DNA from: Albidovulum sp. bin36
GTDB lineage: Bacteria > Pseudomonadota > Alphaproteobacteria > Rhodobacterales > Rhodobacteraceae
Assembly (NCBI GenBank): GCA_002238565.1
Contig: MPMP01000054.1
Location: forward strand, 1 to 34,461
Direction of reading: 5' to 3'
DNA: 34,461 bases
Under the pieces are notes generated by a model, which made no database searches, was not told where the DNA came from, and worked only from the letters and a program-made list of their open reading frames with translations. This document shows, piece after piece, positions 17,734 to 24,873 of this stretch (positions within the stretch are counted from its first letter, which is position 1; each line of letters opens with the position of its first letter). A program made the position numbers and the translations under genes.

Positions 17734-18810
17734 CTAGAATACGATCACGTTTCGCCTGGACAGGCCGGTCTTCGTCGCGGCGATCGCGTCGTTGATCCTG
17801 TCGAGGGGGTAGCGGCCCGTAATGAGTTCATCCAGCTTCAACCGGCCTTGCGCGTATAGCTCCACTAGGTAGGGAACATCGCGTCCGAGCACCGTATCGC
17901 CCATGCTCGAGCCAAGCATTCCCTGCCCTGTCGCGGCAAAGGCAACCGGCGAATACGTCGAGATCGCCGAGGAGGGCGGCATGCCGACGATGATAACCTT
18001 GCCGCCGAAGGCGAGATACCTCGGAGCCATGTCGTAGACATCCTTGGAGCCTACCGTAACCATCGCGTAGTCGACGCCGCGGCCCCCGTTCAACTCCTTG
18101 ACGCGCCTATACGGCTTGCTCTCCGAGGCCAGCACGCAGTGCGTCGCGCCGAATTCGCGGGCGGCTTCAAGTTTTTCTTCGCGCATATCGACGGCGATTA
18201 TTTTGGCCGCGCCCGCGATCAGCGCCCCCTGGATAGCATTCAGCCCGACTCCTCCCGCGCCGATTACCGCCACCGCCGTTCCTGGACGGATTTTCGCGGT
18301 GTTGATGGCCGCCCCGACGCCCGTGATGACCCCGCACGATATCAGCGCCGCCGCCTCCATCGGCACGCTTTCGGGAAATTTCGCGATCTGGCTCGCGTCG
18401 ACAACCGTTCTCTCGGCGAATGCGGCGGTATTCAGCCCCTGGCGGAGCGATGCTCCGTCCCTGGCAGTCAGAGGCCCATCCGGCAGATCCGAAGCGGAAT
18501 CGCAATTGGCGGGATGCCCGTCGCAGCAGCTCCAGCATTCTCCGCAGGCTCGAATCAACGTGACGAGAACAGAATCGCCCGGCTTGTAGGACGCAATGCC
18601 TTCGCCGACCGAAACAACCCGGCCCGCCGCCTCATGTCCGAAAACTGCGGGCAGGTCTATATCCCATGCGCCGTCGATGTAGGAAATATCGGAATGGCAA
18701 ATCGCGCACGCCTCGATCCTGACTTCGACTTCGCCCCGCCTCGGAGGCCGAAGGCTTACCTCTTCAATCGACAATGGTTGTCCGAATTCTCGGCATACTG
18801 CAGCTTTCAT
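17734..18810 (-). CDS. Zinc-dependent medium-chain alcohol dehydrogenase
   Basis: A 358-residue MDR-family dehydrogenase. Catalytic zinc ligands are Cys37 (EACAICHSD), His59 (FGHEAAGR) and a later residue. A structural zinc site is present in CGECWSCCDGHPANC (about residues 89-103). The nucleotide-binding Rossmann motif is AVIGAGGVGLNAIQGA near residues 184-199, and a following acidic residue (AVDMR) suggests NAD+ preference. Likely oxidises a primary or secondary alcohol to the aldehyde or ketone. The ATG at 18810 follows AAAGAGG. It sits between the deaminase and enolase-superfamily genes on the same strand. Substrate unknown. Confidence 0.9.
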   Translation of the reverse strand: MKAAVCREFGQPLSIEEVSLRPPRRGEVEVRIEACAICHSDISYIDGAWDIDLPAVFGHEAAGRVVSVGEGIASYKPGDSVLVTLIRACGECWSCCDGHPANCDSASDLPDGPLTARDGASLRQGLNTAAFAERTVVDASQIAKFPESVPMEAAALISCGVITGVGAAINTAKIRPGTAVAVIGAGGVGLNAIQGALIAGAAKIIAVDMREEKLEAAREFGATHCVLASESKPYRRVKELNGGRGVDYAMVTVGSKDVYDMAPRYLAFGGKVIIVGMPPSSAISTYSPVAFAATGQGMLGSSMGDTVLGRDVPYLVELYAQGRLKLDELITGRYPLDRINDAIAATKTGLSRRNVIVF

Positions 18811-18922
18811 TGCCCTCTTTCCCTTCGCCCGACGCTCGAAAAATACTGGCCGGTATTGTCATCACATAACGGGAACTACAACAGATATGATCCGACGGAA
18901 TGAAAAAAATGATCGATTCCCA

Positions 18923-20269
18923 TTAGCTCGGCAGGATGTCGCAGAGCCTTCGAACGCGGCGCAATTGATCTTCGACCAGCTTCCGCTCATCGCAGGAAAC
19001 CAGGCGCCCGCCGGAAACAATCCGCCGTCCGCCGACGAGGAGATCGCGCACCCGCCCGGTGCCGCAGAATACCAGCGACGCCACCTGGTCCCAATTGCCC
19101 GCGAATTCGAGCCCGCTGACATCCCAAATGGCAATATCCGCGCATTTGCCCGGCTCGATCGAGCCGACATCCGTTCGGCCCAGCACCTTGGCTCCTCCGA
19201 TAGTCGCAATTTCAAGGGCTTCGCGAGCGCTCAGGGAGCCGGCGCCGTTGCGGACTCTCTGCAAAAGCATGGCCTGGCGCGCTTCGGCAATCAGATTGCC
19301 CGAATCATTCGAAGCCGAACCATCGACGCCGAGCCCGACGGGCACGCCTGAGCCGAGCATGTCGCAAAGCGGCGCGATTCCGGAGCCGAGCCTGCAATTG
19401 GAGCTTGGGCAATGCGCCACGCCGGTTTTCGATCCGGCGAAGAGAGCGATTTCGCTCTTGTCGAGCTTTACGCAGTGGGCGTGCCAAACATCGCTTCCGG
19501 TCCAGCCCAGATCCTCGCAGAATTGGCCGGGCCTGCACCCGAAATTGGCCAGGCCATACTCGATATCCTCGTCGTTCTCCGCCAAATGCGTGTGAAGCAT
19601 GACATTCTTTTCGCGCGCCAATGCCGCCGAGTCGCGCATAAGGCCCATGCTGACCGAAAACGGCGAACAGGGCGCGATCCCCACTCTGACCATGGCGCCA
19701 TGGCCCGGGTCGTGGAACTCGTCGACGACGCGAATGCAATCGTCGAGAATTCCGCCTTCCTTCTCCACCAGGAAATCCGGCGGGAGCCCGCCCGCGCTTT
19801 CGCCGATCGACATGGAGCCGCGGGTTGCGTGGAATCGGATGCCGATATCGCCGGCGGCCTCTATGGTGTCTTCCAAGCGAATGCCGTTGGGATACAGGTA
19901 CAGATGGTCGGATGACAGCGTGCAGCCGGACAGAGCAAGCTCGGCAAGACCTAGGCGCGCCGAAACCAGCATATCTTCCGGCCCTAGATGTCGCCAAATC
20001 CTATAGTTCACTCGCAGCCAATCGAATAGCGGCGCGTTCTGGCTCGCCGGAACCGATCTCGTCAGGTTCTGAAACAGGTGGTGGTGCGTGTTGACGAGTC
20101 CCGGCGTAACGACGCAGCCGCCGGCATCCAGGTCTTCTTCGGCGGCGGGCAGGTCCCGGCCGACCGACTTGATATTCCCGTCCTCGATTATAATGTCGCA
20201 GTCTAAAATCTCCGAGGAATTAGAATCCATCGTAGCTACGACCGATGCGTTCCTTATTCGAATCGACAT
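18923..20269 (-). CDS. 8-oxoguanine deaminase-like amidohydrolase (guanine deaminase/ATZ-TRZ family)
   Basis: A 448-residue amidohydrolase that should deaminate a purine-type ring, making ammonia. Zinc ligands: NTHHHLFQ (HxH), HTHLAEND and HAHCVK histidines, and Asp in LGVDGSASND. The segment TRGSMSIGESAGGLPPDFLV, which is typical of 8-oxoguanine deaminases, argues for that activity over guanine or hydroxyatrazine deamination; this is knowledge of the family, not proof. The frame stays open to 20377, but the ATG at 20269 is preferred: it starts the conserved IRIRNASVVATMD strand, is preceded by AAAGG, and leaves a normal 37-base gap to the hydrolase gene. Its product (urate from 8-oxoguanine) would feed the same pathway as XDH and UraH across the window. 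Confidence 0.85.
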   Translation of the reverse strand: MSIRIRNASVVATMDSNSSEILDCDIIIEDGNIKSVGRDLPAAEEDLDAGGCVVTPGLVNTHHHLFQNLTRSVPASQNAPLFDWLRVNYRIWRHLGPEDMLVSARLGLAELALSGCTLSSDHLYLYPNGIRLEDTIEAAGDIGIRFHATRGSMSIGESAGGLPPDFLVEKEGGILDDCIRVVDEFHDPGHGAMVRVGIAPCSPFSVSMGLMRDSAALAREKNVMLHTHLAENDEDIEYGLANFGCRPGQFCEDLGWTGSDVWHAHCVKLDKSEIALFAGSKTGVAHCPSSNCRLGSGIAPLCDMLGSGVPVGLGVDGSASNDSGNLIAEARQAMLLQRVRNGAGSLSAREALEIATIGGAKVLGRTDVGSIEPGKCADIAIWDVSGLEFAGNWDQVASLVFCGTGRVRDLLVGGRRIVSGGRLVSCDERKLVEDQLRRVRRLCDILPS

Positions 20270-20306
20270 ATCAATTAGCCTTTCTGAACGCCGTAGCGCA
20301 GAGAAT

Positions 20307-21107
20307 TCATTGGGCGGCGGAGCCGGCCTCCCGCAAGAACTCGCCAACAAGTATCGCGTATTCTTCGGGCTTTTCAACGCACGGCAAGTGACCCGCCCCG
20401 CTTATTAGCCTGTATCTGCAATTCGGAATGAGCGATGCCGTATCCTTGACGACATTCGGCGGCGTCGCGCCGTCGTGGGATCCCGCGATCGCCAATACAG
20501 GCTGGCGAATTTTTCGCGCGAGATCGCTTAGGTCCGCCGTTCTCAGAGATTCGCAGCAGCCCAGATAGCCGGCGACCGTTGTACGGCAGAGCATGCTTCT
20601 CCATGCTTCGAATTCCGCATTTTCCGAACGTCGAAACGAATCCGTAAACCAGCGCTCCAGAACGCCGTCGGCGATTGACTGGATTCCGTCCTTGGCAACC
20701 GCTTCGATCCGGGACCGCCACATCTGATCGCTACCTATCCTCGCCGCTGTATTCGAAAGCACAATGGCGGACACTAGGTCGGGCCGGGTTGCAGCGAGCT
20801 GAAGCGCAATAACGCCGCCGATGGAAAGACCGACGAAAACTGCGCCGGAAATGCCGAGACCGTCCATCAGCGCCGCCGCATCGTCCGCTAAATCCGCAAT
20901 CGTGAAGCGTTCATTAGGGATCGTGCTCAAGCCATGGCCGCGCTTGTCGTAGCGCACGATCCTCAGTCCATCCGGAAGCCCGCCGAGGATTTTGCTCCAC
21001 AGGCGAAAGTCCGTACCGAGAGAATTGGAAAAGACTACGGGCAATCCGTCCGGATCGCCCTCGTCCTCGAAGTGGACCACGACATCGCCCAACCGCATCA
21101 TTCTCAT
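20307..21107 (-). CDS. Alpha/beta hydrolase, 3-oxoadipate enol-lactonase-like
   Basis: A 266-residue hydrolase with the complete triad: Ser95 in GLSIGG, Asp212 in GSHDGATP and His240 in GAGHLPCVE. The opening (FSNSLGTDFRLW) and the segment YDKRGHGLS match the PcaD-like enol-lactonase group. No other protocatechuate genes are in the window, so the assignment to that pathway is weak and another ester or lactone substrate is likely. It is the first gene of the minus-strand run and precedes the deaminase gene by 37 bases. Upstream of it lies the IS1595 remnant. Confidence 0.8.
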   Translation of the reverse strand: MRMMRLGDVVVHFEDEGDPDGLPVVFSNSLGTDFRLWSKILGGLPDGLRIVRYDKRGHGLSTIPNERFTIADLADDAAALMDGLGISGAVFVGLSIGGVIALQLAATRPDLVSAIVLSNTAARIGSDQMWRSRIEAVAKDGIQSIADGVLERWFTDSFRRSENAEFEAWRSMLCRTTVAGYLGCCESLRTADLSDLARKIRQPVLAIAGSHDGATPPNVVKDTASLIPNCRYRLISGAGHLPCVEKPEEYAILVGEFLREAGSAAQ

Positions 21108-21224
21108 TCTTGGAACTCCATCCTAAGTCGATCAGCGCGGAACAAATTCGCCTGTATTCTCGCTGCCGTCAATTGCTGCGAGCATTTCGGGGGATTCGCG
21201 ATCCTCCGCGCGGAGTTCGAAAGG

Positions 21225-21741
21225 ACCCGGCCCGGTTGACATGACTGCGGTTGTGGGCGCGAACGACCGGACGAAGAACGAGGTCCGCGCCAAGGTCGTC
21301 CAGTCAACCGATGCCGCAACGCTGATTCCCTTTGTCGAATGCAACGCCGCACACGGCGCACAGGTCTACACCGACGATGCGCGGGCGTATTCGTCACTGG
21401 CCACGATGGTCAACGGTTTCATGCACGAGAGCGTCAACCACAGTGCGGGCGAGTACGTGCGGGACATGGCCCATACCAACGGCATCGAGAGCTTCTGGGC
21501 CGTCCACAAGCGGGCGCACAAGGGCGTGTTCCACAAGTTCAGCAAGAAGCATTTGCAACGCTACATCAACGAATTTGCGGGACGTCATAACGTTCGGACA
21601 ATGGGAACGCTGGACCAAATGGAGTGCCTCGCCACGGGAATGGTAGGCAAGCGACTCACATACAAGGCGCTCAAGGCCGATAACGGGTTGCCGAGCGGGG
21701 CGCGCGGTCGTAAGGGATTGACGCCCACCCACATCTTGTGA
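21225..21741 (+). pseudogene. IS1595-family (ISXO2-like) transposase, 5'-truncated
   Basis: Only the C-terminal two thirds of the ISXO2-like DDE domain remain. The visible segments (STDAATLIPFVECNAAHGAQ, VYTDDARAYSSL, VNHSAGEYVRDMAHTNGIES and HKFSKKHLQRYINEFAGRHN) are typical. Asp in TDDARAY and Glu in GIESFW fit the second and third catalytic residues; the first Asp, the zinc ribbon and the N-terminal HTH are missing. Similarity appears to extend a little upstream of the ATG at 21241 (KGPGPVDMTAVVG), so that ATG is not the original start and the break is near 21225. The element is therefore dead by itself. It sits directly upstream of the low-GC cassette. Confidence 0.85.
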
Positions 21742-22027
21742 GATCATGACCAGGATACACAAAAACCGGGAACGCTAATTCCTGGTTCCGTGTCCGCAAA
21801 TGCTTCACAAGGCCGCTGAGGAAAGTGTGCACAACAACACGTTATCCGTGTGAGTCGCACCAAGTCAAGCGGCCTCCTCTTAGGGTAGTGTCTCACTTTG
21901 AAAGTTTTAGGGTTGACATAGAGTGTCGTGCAAAGATGACATGATTACAATGCACCTAGCAAGGCAATGTCCAGCCTTGCCATGTGCCTACTAGGCGCGT
22001 GCACACGACAACACTGGAAGAGAAGCC
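21742..22027. other. Intergenic with IS end / cassette promoter region
   Basis: This lies between the transposase fragment and the first cassette gene. It includes GGGTAGTGTCTCAC around 21893, which could be an IS terminal repeat although no inverted partner was found, a TTGACA at 21913-21918 with no good -10 at normal spacing, and the hairpin at 21959-21980. Confidence 0.4.
21959..21980 (+). promoter_or_regulatory. 7-bp hairpin upstream of the low-GC cassette
   Basis: GCAAGGC (21959-21965) and GCCTTGC (21974-21980) form a perfect stem with an 8-base loop, about 50-85 bases upstream of the first cassette gene. It could regulate the leader RNA. Confidence 0.35.
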
Positions 22028-22044
22028 ATGAAACTCAAAACACC

Positions 22045-22305
22045 ATGCATGGAGCCACTGTTCGACGAATCGGCGCGCTTCTGATCGTGCCTAAGGGACC
22101 AAACGGAGAGCGGCGACCGGCCGATGTGGTCGGGTGCGCCGTTAAAGTTACGCGGATCGCAACGGGCGAAATCGAAGATATTGGCTACAAGCAACATGCA
22201 AAGCGCAAAGGCGGCTTGGCACGAGCAGGTGCTCGTGCAAAATCTCTAACTGCCAGAAGACGAATTGAAATCTCAAAATCTGCTGCTAAGGCGAGATGGG
22301 GCTGA
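22045..22305 (+). CDS. Small basic protein (hypothetical; KGPNGERRPADV / KSLTxxRRxEI...ARW type)
   Basis: An 86-residue, strongly basic protein. Its core LLIVPKGPNGERRPADVVG, followed by AVKVTRIATGE, and its tail (ARAKSLTARRRIEISKSAAK ending in RWG) match a small-protein type I recall from alphaproteobacteria, sometimes labelled RNA-binding; function unproven. The 5' end is odd. A different ATG at 22028, better placed after GAAGAGAAG, gives MKLKTPCMEPLFDESARF and then a stop at 22082. Read in that frame it looks like the natural N-terminus of the same protein, so an indel near 22060-22075 may have split the gene. Its stop at 22303-22305 abuts the protease gene. Confidence 0.5.
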   Translation: MHGATVRRIGALLIVPKGPNGERRPADVVGCAVKVTRIATGEIEDIGYKQHAKRKGGLARAGARAKSLTARRRIEISKSAAKARWG

Positions 22306-22306
22306 A

Positions 22307-23146
22307 TTGGACGTTTTTCTATATAATGGTGAGATTCGCCAAGGAGAGGACTTTCAGTTCATCAAGTTTATTGACGATGAAATTAATTCAGATACATTGC
22401 TCCTTATTTTGGTCACACCTGGCGGCAGTCCGGATGCGGCGTATAAAATCGGAAAGTATCTTCAGTCACGATATTCAGACATTACAATCTACATCCCCGG
22501 ATTTTGTAAAAGTGCGGGAACACTATTGGCTATATCAGCCAACAAATTAATGTTTAGTCCTTACGGCGAACTTGGGCCACTGGATGTCCAGATGGCGAAA
22601 ACCGACGATCTCGCCGGCCTTGAAAGTGGCCTCAATATTAGTGAAGCCTTCTTGACCTTAGAGATTCGAGCAAAAAGTGCCTTTCATAGCCTTATTCAAG
22701 AAATTGTTGGCAATAGTGGAGGTATCGTTTCCTTTCAAACGGCTTCTCATTCTGCGACAGAAATACTAGGCTCACTGTATGGACCGGTATTTGCAAAAAT
22801 CGATCCTGAAGAAGTAGGGTCTAGGGCTAGGGCAATGAGAATTGGCGAAGACTACGGTATGCGCTTAAACAAAAAATTCGGAAATCTGAATCCGAAAGCA
22901 CTTTTAGCCTTGTCGCAGACGTACTCTAGCCATGGATTTGTAATTGATAGAGAAGAAGCAGGAGTGCTTTTTAATCGAGTTGAAGATGCAGATGAAGATG
23001 CGCAAGGATTGGTGGATAGTCTTGGGTCAGTCTGCCGGTTCCCGGGAGAATCTTTGGACTTCCGAAATCTCACAGAAGAGTACCAGAAGGCCCTTTGCCA
23101 GGAGGACAGAGATGACAAAATCCCAACAGATAATTCCTTTGAATGA
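22307..23146 (+). CDS. ClpP-fold serine protease of the SDH (serine dehydrogenase proteinase) type
   Basis: About 279 residues. The fold of the ClpP/crotonase group is clear: ILVTPGGSPDAAYKIGKYLQ (oxyanion-type glycine loop), then FCKSAGTLLAISANKLMFSP, in which Ser of KSAGT is the probable nucleophile, and YGELGPLDVQ. This pattern matches the SDH_sah family of membrane-associated or cytosolic serine proteases. The C-terminal half (after residue 130) is helical and less conserved. The frame is open from TTG 22265, but family proteins start just before a VFLYNGEI-like strand, so TTG 22307, one base after the upstream stop, is a likely start. GC is visibly lower than in neighbours, suggesting transfer. 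It overlaps the next small gene by 35 bases. Target unknown. Confidence 0.75.
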   Translation: MDVFLYNGEIRQGEDFQFIKFIDDEINSDTLLLILVTPGGSPDAAYKIGKYLQSRYSDITIYIPGFCKSAGTLLAISANKLMFSPYGELGPLDVQMAKTDDLAGLESGLNISEAFLTLEIRAKSAFHSLIQEIVGNSGGIVSFQTASHSATEILGSLYGPVFAKIDPEEVGSRARAMRIGEDYGMRLNKKFGNLNPKALLALSQTYSSHGFVIDREEAGVLFNRVEDADEDAQGLVDSLGSVCRFPGESLDFRNLTEEYQKALCQEDRDDKIPTDNSFE

Positions 23147-23291
23147 AAGCCAGGAAGAACAGAGCGAAACGAAGAAAATGGAAAAAATCCTGCAAGAACA
23201 AATGCGGAGAGACGTGCTTAGGCATTCTGGCACTACCCTTCGTTCCGAAAGCCAGTCCTTGCAACGAGAGGTGCACTCTTTTTCAAACTGA
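23112..23291 (+). CDS. Small polar hypothetical protein, last gene of the protease cassette
   Basis: A 59-residue protein rich in Glu, Gln, Lys and Ser, with a likely helical or coiled central part (QSETKKMEKILQEQMRRDVL). The start is strongly supported: AGGAGG at 23100-23105 and a six-base spacer to ATG 23112. It begins inside the protease gene in another frame (35-base overlap), a classic sign of translational coupling. No family recognised. It may be an adaptor, inhibitor or partner of the protease; that is inference from layout. Confidence 0.6.
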   Translation: MTKSQQIIPLNESQEEQSETKKMEKILQEQMRRDVLRHSGTTLRSESQSLQREVHSFSN

Positions 23292-23318
23292 GAGTAATGC
23301 GTGACAAATAGGTGCTCG

Positions 23319-23335
23319 GCCCTTATATCAAGGGC
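23319..23335 (+). terminator. Weak hairpin after the protease cassette
   Basis: GCCCTT and AAGGGC pair around ATATC 28 bases after the last cassette stop. No T-run follows, so it is only a possible terminator. Confidence 0.3.
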
Positions 23336-23430
23336 ATGAACAAGTTACCTATTGCCAAGCGCGTAATGATTCTGAACATGCTGGTCGAAGACCATACTGC
23401 GCGATCATCGTCGCTTCTCGATCGAACCAG
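23336..23430 (+). pseudogene. Probable N-terminal remnant of an IS1-type transposase
   Basis: ATG 23336 reads MNKLPIAKRVMILNMLVEDH, which resembles the start of IS1-like transposases (MNKLPxxKRxQILxMLxEG). The similarity fades after about 25 residues and the rest of the transposase is absent. A short match recalled from memory, so moderate to low confidence. Confidence 0.4.
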
Positions 23431-23439
23431 ACCTATCCG

Positions 23440-23700
23440 GTGGAAGGAAGCCTTCTCCGGGCTGCCGAAAACAATTACGCGATGCTGACCGGAGACCCGC
23501 CCGATCACGCGCGGCTTCGCGGGCATGTCGGCACCGCATTCGCCGTCAAGTCGATCAACGGTCTCGATCCCCGAAACCGATCGGCAAAGGAGTCTTTACT
23601 AGGCGCCATCGTCGATTCATACGGCTTTGATCTCCTGGAATCGGTGGCGATCCGCTGCCGGTACTGGATATCGCCGAAATGCCGGGAGACCCGGTAGCTC
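23440..23700 (+). pseudogene. Cytochrome P450 fragment, frameshifted
   Basis: The plus-strand frame from 23440 contains MLTGDPPDHARLRGHVGTAF, the highly conserved region before the P450 C helix (LxxDPPDHxRLRxLVxxAF), then GAIVDSYGFDLLES. At about 23650 the similarity moves to another frame, which continues LPVLDIAEMPGDP, matching PLPVxVIAEMLGVP of bacterial P450s. Sequence after that is unrelated. The heme-binding C-terminal half and the I helix are missing, so no functional enzyme can be made. It ends between the IS1-like remnant and the PhyH gene. Confidence 0.75.
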
Positions 23701-23872
23701 TATTGCCCAAGCGCCGGGTTCCGCAAACCGGCAATACGGAAATCCCGATTTCCTTCTTCGGCGCCACTTGCCGCCAGATATCCAGCATGAAACTCTAATC
23801 GTTTCATCCTGCGCGCTGCGGAATTCGGACGATTCCTGCGCACGAGAAAGGAAATGATTTTAGCAGCGCGGC

Positions 23873-24793
23873 TTACCGTGCCAAATCCACGCGCTTTTCC
23901 GGATTCAGAAACGTTTCCTTGTCGTGTCGAAGCCAAGTTCGGTCGATCCTTACTGACGGCACGTGGTTAGCGCGAATCTTTTCGAACTCCCGCCAATCCG
24001 TTATTACGTCATCCGGCCGGACTTTGCTTCTTCCGAGGAAGGAGGCTTCGTTCGGGCCGTAATCGCCGGCCTCCGGCGAATTGAAGCGAATGTCCGCCGA
24101 CCACCGGATCAGGCTCGATACATTATCCGTAGATCTGTGCGGCGTGAGATTTGTCATAATCACTGCATCGCCTATGCCGGCCGGGACCGGGACCGGCTTC
24201 ACGTCGGGCATGTGATCGGGATGCACGCTTAGCCCGGGCGCCCTCAGGTCGGCCCAGTAGTGGCGAAGCACGCCCTTTCTGTGGCACCCGGGAAGAACTT
24301 CCATGCATCCCGATTCGACCGTCGCATTCATCAGGGGCACCCAAAATGTCGGGACAAGGTCGTCGTCCGCGCAGGAATGGAAGTAGGCCGAATCCTGGTG
24401 CCAGGGGATGACGCCTTCCGCCAGCCCCGGCAGCTTCGGACGCAAGCGGTAAATGCTGGAAACGAGGATCTCCGGGCCTAGCAATTGCTCCATGATGTCA
24501 AGTATCGCCGGGCAGGTAAGCAGATTGAATATCGCCGGCCCGGTGTGGATTCCATGCGCGATCGGGTCGAGGATTCTCGGCGACTGAGCGTGTAGAAGCG
24601 CGGTTCGATGGAGAAAATCCGCGTCTTCGTGCATCTCTGCGATCTCTCCGCGCTCCCGCAGCATTTGGGCTTGCCAGTCGATCGTCGCTTCGATCTCGGC
24701 TTGCAGCGCTTGAACCGCGTCCCGAGGCACCACGTTTCGCGCGATGAGGAAACCTTCGCGGTGAAATTTGTCGATTTGAGTTTGATCCAGCAT
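23873..24793 (-). CDS. Phytanoyl-CoA dioxygenase (PhyH) family Fe(II)/2-oxoglutarate oxygenase
   Basis: A 306-residue oxygenase. Iron ligands fit His132 and Asp134 (WHQDSAYF) and His219 (LTPHRSTDN); Arg230 (LIRWSADI) is a candidate for binding 2-oxoglutarate. The opening helix pattern (FHREGFLIARNVVP) is typical. PhyH proteins hydroxylate varied small molecules, so the substrate is unknown. It follows the ATPase gene of the rhamnoside locus by about 80 bases on the same strand, and its start has AAAGGA upstream. The context suggests a role in processing an aglycone or another part of an imported glycoside, which is inference. Confidence 0.85.
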   Translation of the reverse strand: MLDQTQIDKFHREGFLIARNVVPRDAVQALQAEIEATIDWQAQMLRERGEIAEMHEDADFLHRTALLHAQSPRILDPIAHGIHTGPAIFNLLTCPAILDIMEQLLGPEILVSSIYRLRPKLPGLAEGVIPWHQDSAYFHSCADDDLVPTFWVPLMNATVESGCMEVLPGCHRKGVLRHYWADLRAPGLSVHPDHMPDVKPVPVPAGIGDAVIMTNLTPHRSTDNVSSLIRWSADIRFNSPEAGDYGPNEASFLGRSKVRPDDVITDWREFEKIRANHVPSVRIDRTWLRHDKETFLNPEKRVDLAR

Positions 24794-24873
24794 GATTCAT
24801 TCCTTTTTTGTCGCGTCGGCGCGATGGAAGCAGACACCTGCATGCGGCTACCGAATACGGCTTCACGCCAGAT

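Noticed and set aside
21913..21951. TTGACA at 21913 with TACAAT at 21946 as a promoter of the low-GC cassette
   Set aside because: The spacing is 27 bases, too long for a normal promoter, and the hexamer at 17 bases is poor. The region is probably the promoter, but the boxes cannot be fixed.
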